Below are positions 48,655-57,288 of a DNA stretch of 64,000 nucleotides, piece after piece. Both the position numbers and the translations under genes were made by a program. This DNA is from an uncultured Oscillospiraceae bacterium (GTDB lineage: Bacteria > Bacillota > Clostridia > Oscillospirales > Oscillospiraceae). The notes below the pieces were generated by a model that made no database searches, was not told the DNA's origin, and worked only from the letters and a program-made list of their open reading frames with translations. The stretch is taken from the NCBI GenBank assembly GCA_934512135.1, contig CAKSWT010000017.1, forward strand, positions 12,390-76,389. The letters run 5' to 3'. The stretch's first letter is position 1, and every line of letters starts with the position of its first letter.

Positions 48655-49374
48655 ATGAAACGGTGGGGAAGACGAGTGGCGGCAGGATGGCTGGCGGCGG
48701 TTCTGCTGATGGGAATGGTTCAGGCGGAAAGCCCGGAGGAGCGGGACGCACAGCCGGTGGGCTATGTGGCGCTGACCTTTGACGACGGTCCTTCCGGGGA
48801 CGTGACCAATCGGCTGCTGGACGGACTCCGGCAGAGAGGGGCCAGGGCGACCTTTTTTCTCTGCGGGTATCGGATGGAGCAATATCCCTCTGCGCTGGAA
48901 CGGTACCTGCCGGAGGGCCATGAAGTGGGGGTCCACTCCACGGTGCACACCGATCTCACCAAGCTCACCGGGGAGCAGATTCATCGGGACATGTGGGAGA
49001 CGGCGGAGAAGATTCGGCAGACCGTTGGGGTGCGACCGGTGGTTATGCGGCCCCCTGGGGGTGCGTATAATGAACTGGTGCAAAAGGAGGCGGAGGAGGA
49101 GGGGATGAGTGTGATCCTCTGGTCCGTGGACCCCAAGGATTGGGCCAGCCACAACGCCGGGGCGGTGCTGGAGACCATGGCGGACAATGCCGGAGACGGG
49201 GATATTATTCTGATGCACGATATGTGGAACAGCTCCGTGGAGGCGGCGCTGGCGCTGGTGGACCGGCTCCAGGCCAGGGGATACTGCTTTGTGACGGTCA
49301 GCGAGCTGGCCACCCTGTCGGGCCGGCAGCTGGAGGCCGGCGTGGTCTATGAGGATTTCCCGGGAAGCCGGTAA
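48655..49374 (+). CDS. Secreted polysaccharide deacetylase
   Basis: 239 residues with a signal peptide (RVAAGWLAAVLLMGMVQA). The NodB domain has ALTFDDGPSG (metal Asp), the paired His HSTVHTD, RPPGGAYN and LWSVDPKDW, and a late MHD. It would remove acetyl groups from peptidoglycan or a similar polymer outside the cell. Start at 48655: GAGGA is 6 bases upstream, two earlier codons overlap it. Confidence 0.9.
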   Translation: MKRWGRRVAAGWLAAVLLMGMVQAESPEERDAQPVGYVALTFDDGPSGDVTNRLLDGLRQRGARATFFLCGYRMEQYPSALERYLPEGHEVGVHSTVHTDLTKLTGEQIHRDMWETAEKIRQTVGVRPVVMRPPGGAYNELVQKEAEEEGMSVILWSVDPKDWASHNAGAVLETMADNAGDGDIILMHDMWNSSVEAALALVDRLQARGYCFVTVSELATLSGRQLEAGVVYEDFPGSR

Positions 49375-49446
49375 AAAAGTATTTCCTTTTGTGATTTTTA
49401 TGGTATAATGTTTGGGAAAGAAACTATCCTGGGAGGATGAACAAAA

Positions 49447-50001
49447 ATGCTTACCGGAAAAAACATTGTTATGGGCATTACCGGCGGTATCGCCGCTTGG
49501 AAAGCCTGCCTGATTCTCAACAAACTGGTCATTGATCTCCACGCCAATGTGGATGTGATTATGACCAAAAACTCCGAGACCTTTATCACCGAGCAGACCA
49601 TCCGTACCCTGTCCCGGAATATTGTGACCCGGGACATGTTTAAGGAGCCTGCGGTTTGGAGTGTGGAGCACATCTCGCTGGCCAAAAAGGCGGACTGCTT
49701 CCTGATTGCGCCCTGCACGGCCAATGTCATCGGAAAAATCGCCAACGGCATCGCCGACGATATGCTTACCACCACAGTGATGGCCACCCGTGCTCCTGTG
49801 GTGTTTGCCCCTGCCATGAACGACGCCATGTATACCAATCCCATTGTCCAGGGCAATATGCAGAAGCTCAAGGACCTGGGACAGTATAAGTTCATCGAGC
49901 CCCACGAGGGTGTTCTGGCCTACGGCGGCAAGGGCACCGGTGAGCTGGCAACTGCGGAGGAAATCGCAGATTATATCGTAAACCTGATCGGCAACAAGTA
50001 A
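49447..50001 (+). CDS. Stand-alone flavoprotein of the HFCD/CoaC type
   Basis: 184 residues. The fold's landmarks are GITGGIAAWKACLIL, the His in VEHISLAKKADCFLIAPCTANVIGKIANGIADD (in parts) and APAMNDAMY, the PAMNxxM substrate clamp of phosphopantothenoylcysteine decarboxylase. In bacteria CoaC is normally fused to CoaB, so a free unit may be a true CoaC with separate CoaB, or another cysteine decarboxylase. GGGAGG precedes the ATG. Codon use is biased to C-ending forms, as in well-expressed genes. Confidence 0.82.
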   Translation: MLTGKNIVMGITGGIAAWKACLILNKLVIDLHANVDVIMTKNSETFITEQTIRTLSRNIVTRDMFKEPAVWSVEHISLAKKADCFLIAPCTANVIGKIANGIADDMLTTTVMATRAPVVFAPAMNDAMYTNPIVQGNMQKLKDLGQYKFIEPHEGVLAYGGKGTGELATAEEIADYIVNLIGNK

Positions 50002-50019
50002 TTTGGGAGGTACTGATTT

Positions 50020-50523
50020 ATGAAAATTTCCGTTGTGTACTTTACATCCACCGGCCGCACGGCGGCCATGGCGGAGGAGATCAAAAAGGGCATTGCCGCC
50101 GCCTCCGGCGACATCGAGGTGGGACTGTTCCCCATTACGGAGCTGACCACCTACAACGAGGACAACGTTGCCTTCGTCAACGACTCCGCTGCGGTGATCG
50201 TCGGTACCCCTGACTATTATGCCGCAGAGGCCAACCAGCTCAAGACCTGGCTGGATACCTGCCCCTGCAAGCTGGCGGATAAGCTCTGCGGCGCCTACGC
50301 CACGGCAAACTTCCTGCAGGGCGGCGGCGACATCGCCATTCAGTCTGTGCTGACCCAGCTGCTGGTCAAGGGCACGGTGATCTATTCCTCCGGTACGGCC
50401 CAGGGCCTGCCCTTTATCCATCTGGGACCCATCTGCCTGAAGGGCCAGGAGGAAGCGGCGGCGGAGCTGTTCCAGACCTATGGCACCCGGTTTGCCAAAA
50501 AGGCCATGGAGCTGTTTGCGTAA
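50020..50523 (+). CDS. Flavodoxin-fold protein (WrbA/flavodoxin-like)
   Basis: 167 residues. VVYFTSTGRTAAMAEEIKKGI is the FMN phosphate loop, VGTPDYYAAEANQLKTWLD and AYATANFLQGGGDIAIQSV form the isoalloxazine loops of the flavodoxin/NAD(P)H-quinone reductase group. Probably an electron carrier or FMN reductase. It starts 18 bases after the CoaC-like gene and is co-transcribed, pairing two flavoproteins. Confidence 0.85.
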   Translation: MKISVVYFTSTGRTAAMAEEIKKGIAAASGDIEVGLFPITELTTYNEDNVAFVNDSAAVIVGTPDYYAAEANQLKTWLDTCPCKLADKLCGAYATANFLQGGGDIAIQSVLTQLLVKGTVIYSSGTAQGLPFIHLGPICLKGQEEAAAELFQTYGTRFAKKAMELFA

Positions 50524-50613
50524 CATTCCATTGTCCTGACATAGGGCCGCCTGGGGCGTAGCCTTTCAGCGGCCTTTGTTCTCACAACAATAAAGGATTG
50601 AGAGGGTTTTAAC

Positions 50614-52152
50614 ATGAAAAAACGTAGAATCAGCCTGGTACTGGTGCTGGCTATGGTGCTGAGCCTGGTGCTGCCCATTACGGCAGGCGCCACCGATGTG
50701 CCGGAGCATCTGTCCGGCGGCAGAACCAACCCCTATTATCATGGGATGATCCAGCCGGAGCTTCCGGAGGTTCAGCCCCAAATCACAGAGGCCCAGCGGA
50801 AGGCGGCCAGCTATGTCTCCGAGGACCAGGCGGCGAAGCAGCTTCGGGATGCCATGGTACGCCGGGAGAGCACAGTGACGCTGTACATTGCCACCGAAAA
50901 CTTCTGGTATGTAGAGGACAGCGAGGGATACATAACTGATAACTGGTTTGACGAGGATTTCTTTGGAAGAGCCTATAGCCAGGAGCTGGCTGAGGGCCTC
51001 TATGACGGCGACTACCTGAAGTGGAGCTGGGGACGTTATGACTGGTACATGGAGACACCCTATGCGAATCACTACATATTCACGGTAAGTATCTCTTACT
51101 ACACCACCGCCGGAGAGGAGCAGCAGCTGGACCAGAAGCTCCGGTCTGTGGTGGACAGCCTTGGGGTCAAATCCATGACGGATTACGACGCCTACGAGAC
51201 CCTGTATGACTATGTGACGGCAAACGTGACCTATGACTACGATGGACTAAACAGCTTCCAAGCAACGCAGGACTTCCGCTGCTTCACGGCCTACAAGGCG
51301 CTGATTCAGGGAACGGCGGTCTGCCAGGGCTATGCCACCTTGTACTACGCCATGTGCCGGTATGCCGGGCTGCCCTGCCGGGTTATCACCAGTGAGGACC
51401 ACGCCTGGAATATTGTCTATCTCAAGCACATCTGGTACAATGTTGACAGCACCTGGGATGCGGAGATGAGCACCTGGAGCTATTTCCTGCTGGGCTCTGA
51501 GAATTTTGTAGACAATCCCAGCCATGTCAGCGAGGATGAATATCTGACGACAGAGTTCCAGCGGGCATATCCCATCAGCAGCAAGGATTATGACCCGGGC
51601 ACGCCCTTTAACGATGTGGACCCCTCCATGTGGAGCTACGGCGAGATTAAGGAAGCCACGGACCGTGGCATGTTTAACGGCGTGGAGTCTTGGATGTTTG
51701 CCCCCGAGGAGCCCATTACCAGAGCGATGCTGGTGACGGTGCTCTGGCGGCAGCAGGGCAAGCCCACCGGCGCTCCGGTTTCCGCCTTTACGGATCTGGA
51801 CAGATCGGAGTATTACGCCCAGGCAGTGGACTGGGCGGCAGAAAACGAAATTGTCAACGGTACGACGTTGACCACCTTTGAACCCGACGGCGTTGCCACC
51901 CGGGAGCAGATTGTGACGATTCTCTTCCGCTATATGAACCGCCTGGGCAAGGATACCTCTCTGCGGGACAGCCTTTCGTCGTTTAAGGATGTGGACCAGA
52001 TTGAGTCGTACGCCCTGGAGCCCATGCAGTGGGCGGTGGGCAGCGGCATTGTTAACGGCGTCGGCGACAATATGCTGGATCCCAAGGGGGAGACCCTTCG
52101 GGAGCAGATTGCGGCGCTGATGGTCCGTCTGGCTCATAAGTATAACCTGTAA
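50614..52152 (+). CDS. Surface transglutaminase-like protein with three SLH domains
   Basis: 512 residues. A signal peptide (VLAMVLSLVLPITAGA) is followed by a region of about 200 residues, then a transglutaminase core with Cys in TAVCQGYATLYYAM, His in SEDHAWNIVYL and Asp in YNVDSTWD. Three SLH repeats close the protein (FNDVDPSMWSYGEIKEA, FTDLDRSEYYAQAVDWA, FKDVDQIESYALEPMQWA), anchoring it to secondary cell-wall polymer. It may cross-link or cleave peptides at the surface. The SLH anchor links it functionally to the wall-polymer genes at 12.7-19.1 kb. Confidence 0.9.
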   Translation: MKKRRISLVLVLAMVLSLVLPITAGATDVPEHLSGGRTNPYYHGMIQPELPEVQPQITEAQRKAASYVSEDQAAKQLRDAMVRRESTVTLYIATENFWYVEDSEGYITDNWFDEDFFGRAYSQELAEGLYDGDYLKWSWGRYDWYMETPYANHYIFTVSISYYTTAGEEQQLDQKLRSVVDSLGVKSMTDYDAYETLYDYVTANVTYDYDGLNSFQATQDFRCFTAYKALIQGTAVCQGYATLYYAMCRYAGLPCRVITSEDHAWNIVYLKHIWYNVDSTWDAEMSTWSYFLLGSENFVDNPSHVSEDEYLTTEFQRAYPISSKDYDPGTPFNDVDPSMWSYGEIKEATDRGMFNGVESWMFAPEEPITRAMLVTVLWRQQGKPTGAPVSAFTDLDRSEYYAQAVDWAAENEIVNGTTLTTFEPDGVATREQIVTILFRYMNRLGKDTSLRDSLSSFKDVDQIESYALEPMQWAVGSGIVNGVGDNMLDPKGETLREQIAALMVRLAHKYNL

Positions 52153-52179
52153 TCGAAAATCCCCGGAAAGGGACAAATC

Positions 52180-52209
52180 AGGCCTCTGCCAAATTGGCAG
52201 AGGCCTTTT
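52180..52209 (+). terminator. Bidirectional terminator between SLH and hydratase genes
   Basis: AGGCCTCTGCCAA and TTGGCAGAGGCCT flank a single A, then TTTTGC. It serves the SLH gene on plus and probably the convergent hydratase. Confidence 0.8.
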
Positions 52210-52218
52210 GCAATCTTC

Positions 52219-54459
52219 TTATTTTCCGGCGTAATAGTTGATGAGACAGCCGGAGAGGATGATGTCCCGTTCCTCCCGGGAGAGGTTTTTCAGATCCAGG
52301 CGGATGTCCCGCTTGCCGGCGGGCTGAATCAGGGTGCCGGTCACAAAGTCGGCATTCCCGGCCAGCGCCTCCCGGATGCCGGGTACATAGATGCGGTCTC
52401 CGGGCTGGATGTTCAGGGCTTCGATGTTCTCCACCGTAAAGGGAACCATGCCCCAGTTGATGACATTGGAGCGATAGCGCTTGGTGGCATATTCCAGGCA
52501 GATGTTGGCGCAGCCGCCCAGCACACGCTGACAGGAGGCGGCCTGCTCCCGGGCGGAGCCGTCTCCGGGCCGGATGGACATGACCACGCTGCCAAAACCG
52601 GTGACAGTGGGGTCATATCCGGCAAGCTGCTCTCCGGCGGAGGCAGGATCCTTCCGGCGCTGCTGCTCCACAGCTTGGATGGCCTTGGCCCGGGGCACAT
52701 ACTGGGGATCCTTCCGGCTCAGGGCAAATTCGCTCAGCCGCAGGGGATTGGACCGATAGGAGGAGGTTTCCCCGGAGGGAATCAACTCGTCGGTGGTGGT
52801 AAGGGGATCGTAGATCGCCGAGGCGACCTCCAACAGCAGATTCTCCGGCATGGGGATCTGCTCCGGCCAGTCGGCGATGTTGGGGCCAAATACCAGGGCT
52901 TCCTCCGGGTGGGGCTGGCCTACGCCGTAGTAGACTCTGGCCCGATAGGCGGAGTCGTCATAGCGGTAATCCATAAAGCTGGGATCCTCAGGAATCTCCG
53001 GCAGATCAGTAGCCGGGGTGATGGCACCGCCGTTTAGGGCGGAGGCGGCAATGGATCGGGCGTCCATCAGGGCCACATAGGACAGCTGACCGTCGCCGGG
53101 CTTGCTGCCCTCTCGGTTGGGGAAGTTCCGGGTGGAGTGCCGGATGGAGAAGGCGCCGTTGGCGGGCACATCGCCCGCCCCAAAGCAGGGACCGCAGAAG
53201 GCGGAGCGAATGGAGACGCCACTGGCCATCAGCTGCTGAAGGCTGCCGGTTCGGCTGAGCTCCATCATAACGGGCATAGAGGCGGGATAGGCCGAAAGCC
53301 AGAAGGCGTCGGACCCCAGCGGCGCCCCGTGGAGAATTTCCGCAGTGCGGGTGAGATTCTGATAGGTGCCGCCGGAGCAGCCGGCAATAACACCCTGATC
53401 GGCATAGAATTTTCCGTTCCGGATTTTATGCAGGAGACTCTCCGGCTGGGACTTCAGCTCCAGCTGGGTCCGGGTGCGCTCCTCCACCTGGTGGAGGAGA
53501 TCCTCCAAATTTTCGTTGAAGGTGTGGATGGAGACGGCGCAGGAGGGGTGGAAGGGCAGGGCAATCATGCACTCCACCTTGTCCAGCTCCACATGGAGCA
53601 CCCGGTCATAGTATGCGCCCTCCTGGGGATGAAGGGCCCGGTAGTCCTCACCACGGCCATGAATCTCCAGGGTTTTCTGTACGGTGCCGTCGGTCTCCCA
53701 GATGGAGCTGAGACAGCTGGTTTCCGTGGTCATTACGTCAATACCGCTGCGGTAGTCCATGGCGAGATGCTGGATGCCGGGACCGAAGAACTCCATTACG
53801 GCGTTTTTCACGGTGCCGGCGGTAAAGGTTTTCTCGATGATGCTCAGGGCCACGTCCTGGGGGCCTACGCCGGGCCGGGGGGTCCCGGTGAGGTAAATGC
53901 CCACCACCGGGGGCAGGTCAATGTCGTAGGTGCGGTTCAACAGCTGCTTTACCAGCTCCGGTCCGCCCTCGCCAATGGCCATGGTGCCGTAGGCACCGTA
54001 GCGGGTGTGGGAGTCTGAGCCGATGATCATTTTCCCACATCCTGCATATCGCTCCCGCATATAGGAGTGGATAACCGCCTGATGGGCCGGGACAAATTCG
54101 CCGCCGTATTTCTTGGCGGCGGACAGACCAAAGACATGGTCGTCCTCGTTGATGGTACCGCCTACGGCGCAGAGGCTGTTGTGACAGTTGGTCAGCACAT
54201 AGGGCAGGGGGAAGCTGGTCAGGCCGCTGGCCCGGGCCGTCTGGATGATGCCCACATAGGTGATGTCGTGGGAGGCCATGGCGTCAAAGCGCATTTGCAG
54301 ATGCTGCATATTGCCGCTTTGATTGTGAGCCTGCATAATGCCATAGGCCATGGTTTTTTCCCGGCCGGATTCCGGAGTGAAGCCCTTTGCGGCGCCCTGG
54401 GCCAGATCGACAAAATTCCCGTCGGCGTAATAGCCGCCGTGATCGTATACTGTAATCAT
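52219..54459 (-). CDS. Aconitase-family hydratase (YbhJ-like)
   Basis: 746 residues. The aconitase/IPM isomerase large domain has the three Fe-S cysteines in AGCSGGTYQN and FCGPCFGAG, IGSDSHTRYGAYG, and a C-terminal swivel domain (GCANICLEYATKRYRSNVINWGM in parts). The length and the SFPLPYVLTNCHNSL opening suggest the YbhJ 'hydratase' group rather than citrate aconitase. The substrate is not known. Start at 54459 follows GGAAGGAG by 7 bases. Confidence 0.82.
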   Translation of the reverse strand: MITVYDHGGYYADGNFVDLAQGAAKGFTPESGREKTMAYGIMQAHNQSGNMQHLQMRFDAMASHDITYVGIIQTARASGLTSFPLPYVLTNCHNSLCAVGGTINEDDHVFGLSAAKKYGGEFVPAHQAVIHSYMRERYAGCGKMIIGSDSHTRYGAYGTMAIGEGGPELVKQLLNRTYDIDLPPVVGIYLTGTPRPGVGPQDVALSIIEKTFTAGTVKNAVMEFFGPGIQHLAMDYRSGIDVMTTETSCLSSIWETDGTVQKTLEIHGRGEDYRALHPQEGAYYDRVLHVELDKVECMIALPFHPSCAVSIHTFNENLEDLLHQVEERTRTQLELKSQPESLLHKIRNGKFYADQGVIAGCSGGTYQNLTRTAEILHGAPLGSDAFWLSAYPASMPVMMELSRTGSLQQLMASGVSIRSAFCGPCFGAGDVPANGAFSIRHSTRNFPNREGSKPGDGQLSYVALMDARSIAASALNGGAITPATDLPEIPEDPSFMDYRYDDSAYRARVYYGVGQPHPEEALVFGPNIADWPEQIPMPENLLLEVASAIYDPLTTTDELIPSGETSSYRSNPLRLSEFALSRKDPQYVPRAKAIQAVEQQRRKDPASAGEQLAGYDPTVTGFGSVVMSIRPGDGSAREQAASCQRVLGGCANICLEYATKRYRSNVINWGMVPFTVENIEALNIQPGDRIYVPGIREALAGNADFVTGTLIQPAGKRDIRLDLKNLSREERDIILSGCLINYYAGK

Positions 54460-54600
54460 TGGAAAACTCCTTCCGCATGCAGTCATGTTGAAAATATTCT
54501 AGCAAATCATTTCATTGATTGCAAGTAAATCCAAAGATTTCAGCTTTTTTTGCAATCCGGCAGAGGGACGAATGCATTTTTATGCAGGTTCTCCCAATAG

Positions 54601-54638
54601 AAAAACCGTGTTCCAGAGCGAAGAGCCCTGGAACACGG
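54601..54638 (-). terminator. Terminator of the second beta-helix gene
   Basis: CCGTGTTCCAG and CTGGAACACGG form an 11-bp stem (54606-54616 / 54628-54638), followed by TTTTT on the minus strand. Confidence 0.85.
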
Positions 54639-54652
54639 CATGGTGGTGCAAA

Positions 54653-56110
54653 TCAGGCCTTTCTGAGCTTCAGCGTGCCGCCGGAAGCCAGCGTAAAGCT
54701 GCCCTCTTGACCGCAGACCGCCTCAATGGCGATGCCTGCGGGGGCGTCGATCTGCTGCAGATCTACCTGGCCCACAAGGGTGACCTTGGACTGGTTGGTG
54801 GCGGTCCAGGTGCTCTCCCCGTCGAAGTGGAGAATTGCCCCCTGAATGGCGCCGACCAGGTTGGTGCCGTTTAGATAGACATTCATCTCCCGATCGGGAT
54901 CCTCATGGAGGATGGCCCCCTCCAGGTCAGAGTCCTTGATATGGACGTGAATGCCGTAGACGCGCTTGCCGCCGGTTTTGGTGGCGTTGGGGTCGGTGTT
55001 TACAATGGAGTGGACCAATACGCCGTTGTCCGGGATGATGTCGCTGGCGTCAATGTTCACAATGGCGTTCTGGCTGCGAATGGAGATGGCATCCTTGCCG
55101 GTGTTAATCACACTGTTTTTCACATTCAGGGTGCCCACCTCCTCGGGCATTCCCATGACGCAGTGGATATGGGCGAAGTAGCTGCCGCAGACGGCGGTGC
55201 AGTCGTCAAAGGTCATGTCGCATTCGCCGGCCATAATGCCGGCCTGATCGGCCACGTCAAAATCACAGCTGTTGAAGAAGTCATGGCACATGCCGTCGGC
55301 ATAGGCGCCGTAGCCAGAGAGAATGGTCTGGACTTTGCAGTTGTTGGCCTCCAGTTTGACATAGCCCTCAGAGCCGTCGGTGGACAGAGCGGCCCAGCCG
55401 TCGCCGATAATGGTGGAATCGTAAAAATAGGTCTCGGAATTGGACTGGGTGCAGTGGGTACGGCAGTTTCCGGCAATCTCCAGGGCCGCGGGGGGACTGC
55501 CGGCATCCTCCAGATTGGCGGCGGCAGCACCGAAGGGGGCGCCGTGGCCGTGGAGGTAGCTGTTGTAGACATACATCTTGGAATATTGCTCCGTGGCGGT
55601 GCAGCAGCGGGCCTTGCCCACGGTGAGTACCTTGCAGTTCTTAATGGTCATCTCGGCGTGATCTCCGGCGAACAAACCGGAGCCCTTGCCGCCAAGGCCG
55701 TTGGAGTTAGAGTGGAGGAAGATGGTGGAGTCCTCCACGGCATATTTCTGGCCCTCGCCGGATACGGTGATGCCGCCGGCGTTGGGATCGTCCGACTCGA
55801 TGTAGACGGCCTTGGCTTCCTTCTCGCCGATGGTGCCGGCGATAACAGGCGCCTTGTCAAACTGCCCCATGGTGAGCGTGCCATGTTCCAGCATAGCCAC
55901 CGGGAACTTTGGCGTGTTGGGGCCGCCGGGAGGGCCTCCGGGACCGCCAGGACCACCCGGGCCACCAGGACCGCCGGGACCACCCGGACCACCAGGACCT
56001 CCGGGACCTCCGGGACCACCGCCCATCATTGCCATCATTTCCTCCAGTGTGGGCATCTTAAACGGCTGCCGCAGCGGAGGCTCATATTCAATTCCCTGAA
56101 TCTTGGACAT
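54653..56110 (-). CDS. Beta-helix protein with N-terminal collagen-like (GGP)n block, no signal peptide
   Basis: 485 residues. Residues about 31-63 are an uninterrupted GGPGGPGG run, close to the N-terminus after MSKIQGIEYEPPLRQ. The remainder is a parallel beta-helix (MTIKNCKVLTVG, LEIAGNCRTH, VKLEANNCKVQTI, LNVKNSVINTG style rungs) ending in an STWTATNQSKVTLVG strand region that resembles the C-terminus of the 2738-4648 protein. No signal, lipobox or anchor. GAAGGAAGG precedes the ATG; own promoter and terminator. Function not recognised; a self-assembling filament or scaffold is conceivable. Confidence 0.7.
   Translation of the reverse strand: MSKIQGIEYEPPLRQPFKMPTLEEMMAMMGGGPGGPGGPGGPGGPGGPGGPGGPGGPGGPPGGPNTPKFPVAMLEHGTLTMGQFDKAPVIAGTIGEKEAKAVYIESDDPNAGGITVSGEGQKYAVEDSTIFLHSNSNGLGGKGSGLFAGDHAEMTIKNCKVLTVGKARCCTATEQYSKMYVYNSYLHGHGAPFGAAAANLEDAGSPPAALEIAGNCRTHCTQSNSETYFYDSTIIGDGWAALSTDGSEGYVKLEANNCKVQTILSGYGAYADGMCHDFFNSCDFDVADQAGIMAGECDMTFDDCTAVCGSYFAHIHCVMGMPEEVGTLNVKNSVINTGKDAISIRSQNAIVNIDASDIIPDNGVLVHSIVNTDPNATKTGGKRVYGIHVHIKDSDLEGAILHEDPDREMNVYLNGTNLVGAIQGAILHFDGESTWTATNQSKVTLVGQVDLQQIDAPAGIAIEAVCGQEGSFTLASGGTLKLRKA
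55920..56027. repeat. Nine-base tandem repeat coding the GGP block
   Basis: About twelve imperfect copies of a GGACCNCCN-like 9-base unit lie head to tail inside the beta-helix gene. Each unit keeps the reading frame, so slippage would change the length of the block but not break the gene. Confidence 0.8.
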
Positions 56111-56162
56111 ATCGAGAACCTTCCTTCGTCAAAGTATCTGACGGAAATGCTCCGTCGTGTCT

Positions 56163-56192
56163 ATTATACAATACCGCCTGGAGGAAACTCAA
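56163..56192 (-). promoter_or_regulatory. Promoter of the second beta-helix gene
   Basis: On the minus strand TTGAGT (56192-56187) and TATAAT (56168-56163) with an 18-base spacer, 53 bases before the ATG. Confidence 0.7.
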
Positions 56193-56269
56193 GGCGAATT
56201 TTTCGAAGCCGCAGTATTTGTGCTGTTCTCTTTGCACCCTAAACCGTCCACATTTCTACTGCGCCCGCC

Positions 56270-56298
56270 TTGACGGAGGGGGGATTTTCCGCTACAAT
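56270..56298 (+). promoter_or_regulatory. Promoter of the ROK kinase gene
   Basis: TTGACG (56270-56275) and TACAAT (56293-56298) with a 17-base spacer, 34 bases before the start codon. Confidence 0.65.
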
Positions 56299-56331
56299 CA
56301 AGAAAAACACGGTGAGATGGGGGAATGGACA

Positions 56332-57282
56332 ATGTATTATCTTGGGGTAGATCTGGGCGGAACCAATATTGCCTGTGCCGTGGTGGACAGACAGGGAAAA
56401 ATCTTGGGCAAGGCATCAATTCCCACGGGTCTACCGGCGGCACCGGAGACCATTGCCCGGCGCATGGCAGAGTGCTGCCGGAGGGCAGTGGAGCAGGCCG
56501 GCTGCGCCATGGAGGAAATAGGCTCTGTGGGTGTGGGAACCCCGGGAATCGCAAACGCCCGGGACGGAGTGGTGGAATACAGCTGCAACCTGGGGTTCTC
56601 TGACACGCCTCTTGCGGGGCTGGTGGAGGCTCAGATGCACAAGCCTGTATATCTGGAGAACGACGCTAACGCGGCGGCCCTGGGGGAGTTTGTGGCAGGG
56701 TCCGGCCGAGGCAGCGATTCCCTGGTGGCCGTCACCCTGGGAACCGGCATTGGCGGGGGCGTGGTGATGAACCGGCGACTGCTCACCGGCTTTAATTTCG
56801 CCGGCGGGGAAATCGGACATTTCGTAATGGTAGAGGACGGAGAGCCTTGTGGCTGTGGCCGAAGGGGCTGCTTTGAGGCCTATTGCTCGGCAACGGCCTT
56901 GATCCGTCAGACCCGCCAGGCCATGGAAAACGCCCCGGATTCCCTGATGTGGCGGGAAGCCGGGGCGCTGGAGGCGGTGAACGGTCAGACGGCCTTTTCC
57001 GCCATGGAGCAGGGGGACAAGGCGGCCAGGGAGGTAGTGGATGCATATATCCGCCATCTGGCCTGCGGCCTGACCTCCGTGGTGAATATTTTCCAGCCGG
57101 AGGTGCTCTGTGTGGGCGGCGGCGTGGGAAATCAGGGAGAGACCCTGCTGAAGCCGGTGCGGGAGATTGTTGACCGGGAGGATTATGCCCGGGCCTCCCG
57201 GCGTCGGACCCGGATCGTTCCGGCGGAGCTGGGCAATGACGCGGGAATTATCGGGGCCGCCCTGCTGCCTCTGTACCGGTGA
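56332..57282 (+). CDS. ROK-family sugar kinase (glucokinase-like)
   Basis: 316 residues. GVDLGGTNIACAVVD binds ATP phosphate, ENDANAAALGEF holds the catalytic Asp, GTGIGGGVV follows, and CGCGRRGCFEAYCSA is the ROK zinc-binding CxCGxxGCxE motif. The order fits ROK glucokinases, which phosphorylate glucose on C6. GGGGG lies 8 bases before the ATG at 56332. No sugar transporter is adjacent. Confidence 0.9.
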   Translation: MYYLGVDLGGTNIACAVVDRQGKILGKASIPTGLPAAPETIARRMAECCRRAVEQAGCAMEEIGSVGVGTPGIANARDGVVEYSCNLGFSDTPLAGLVEAQMHKPVYLENDANAAALGEFVAGSGRGSDSLVAVTLGTGIGGGVVMNRRLLTGFNFAGGEIGHFVMVEDGEPCGCGRRGCFEAYCSATALIRQTRQAMENAPDSLMWREAGALEAVNGQTAFSAMEQGDKAAREVVDAYIRHLACGLTSVVNIFQPEVLCVGGGVGNQGETLLKPVREIVDREDYARASRRRTRIVPAELGNDAGIIGAALLPLYR

Positions 57283-57288
57283 GCCCAC

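Noticed and set aside
48109..50526. 805-codon open frame on the minus strand across four plus-strand genes
   Set aside because: It crosses several real genes and their terminators and has no domain signal.
54905..56242. 445-codon plus-strand frame opposite the second beta-helix gene
   Set aside because: Antisense shadow produced by the same GC-rich codons; no ribosome site.
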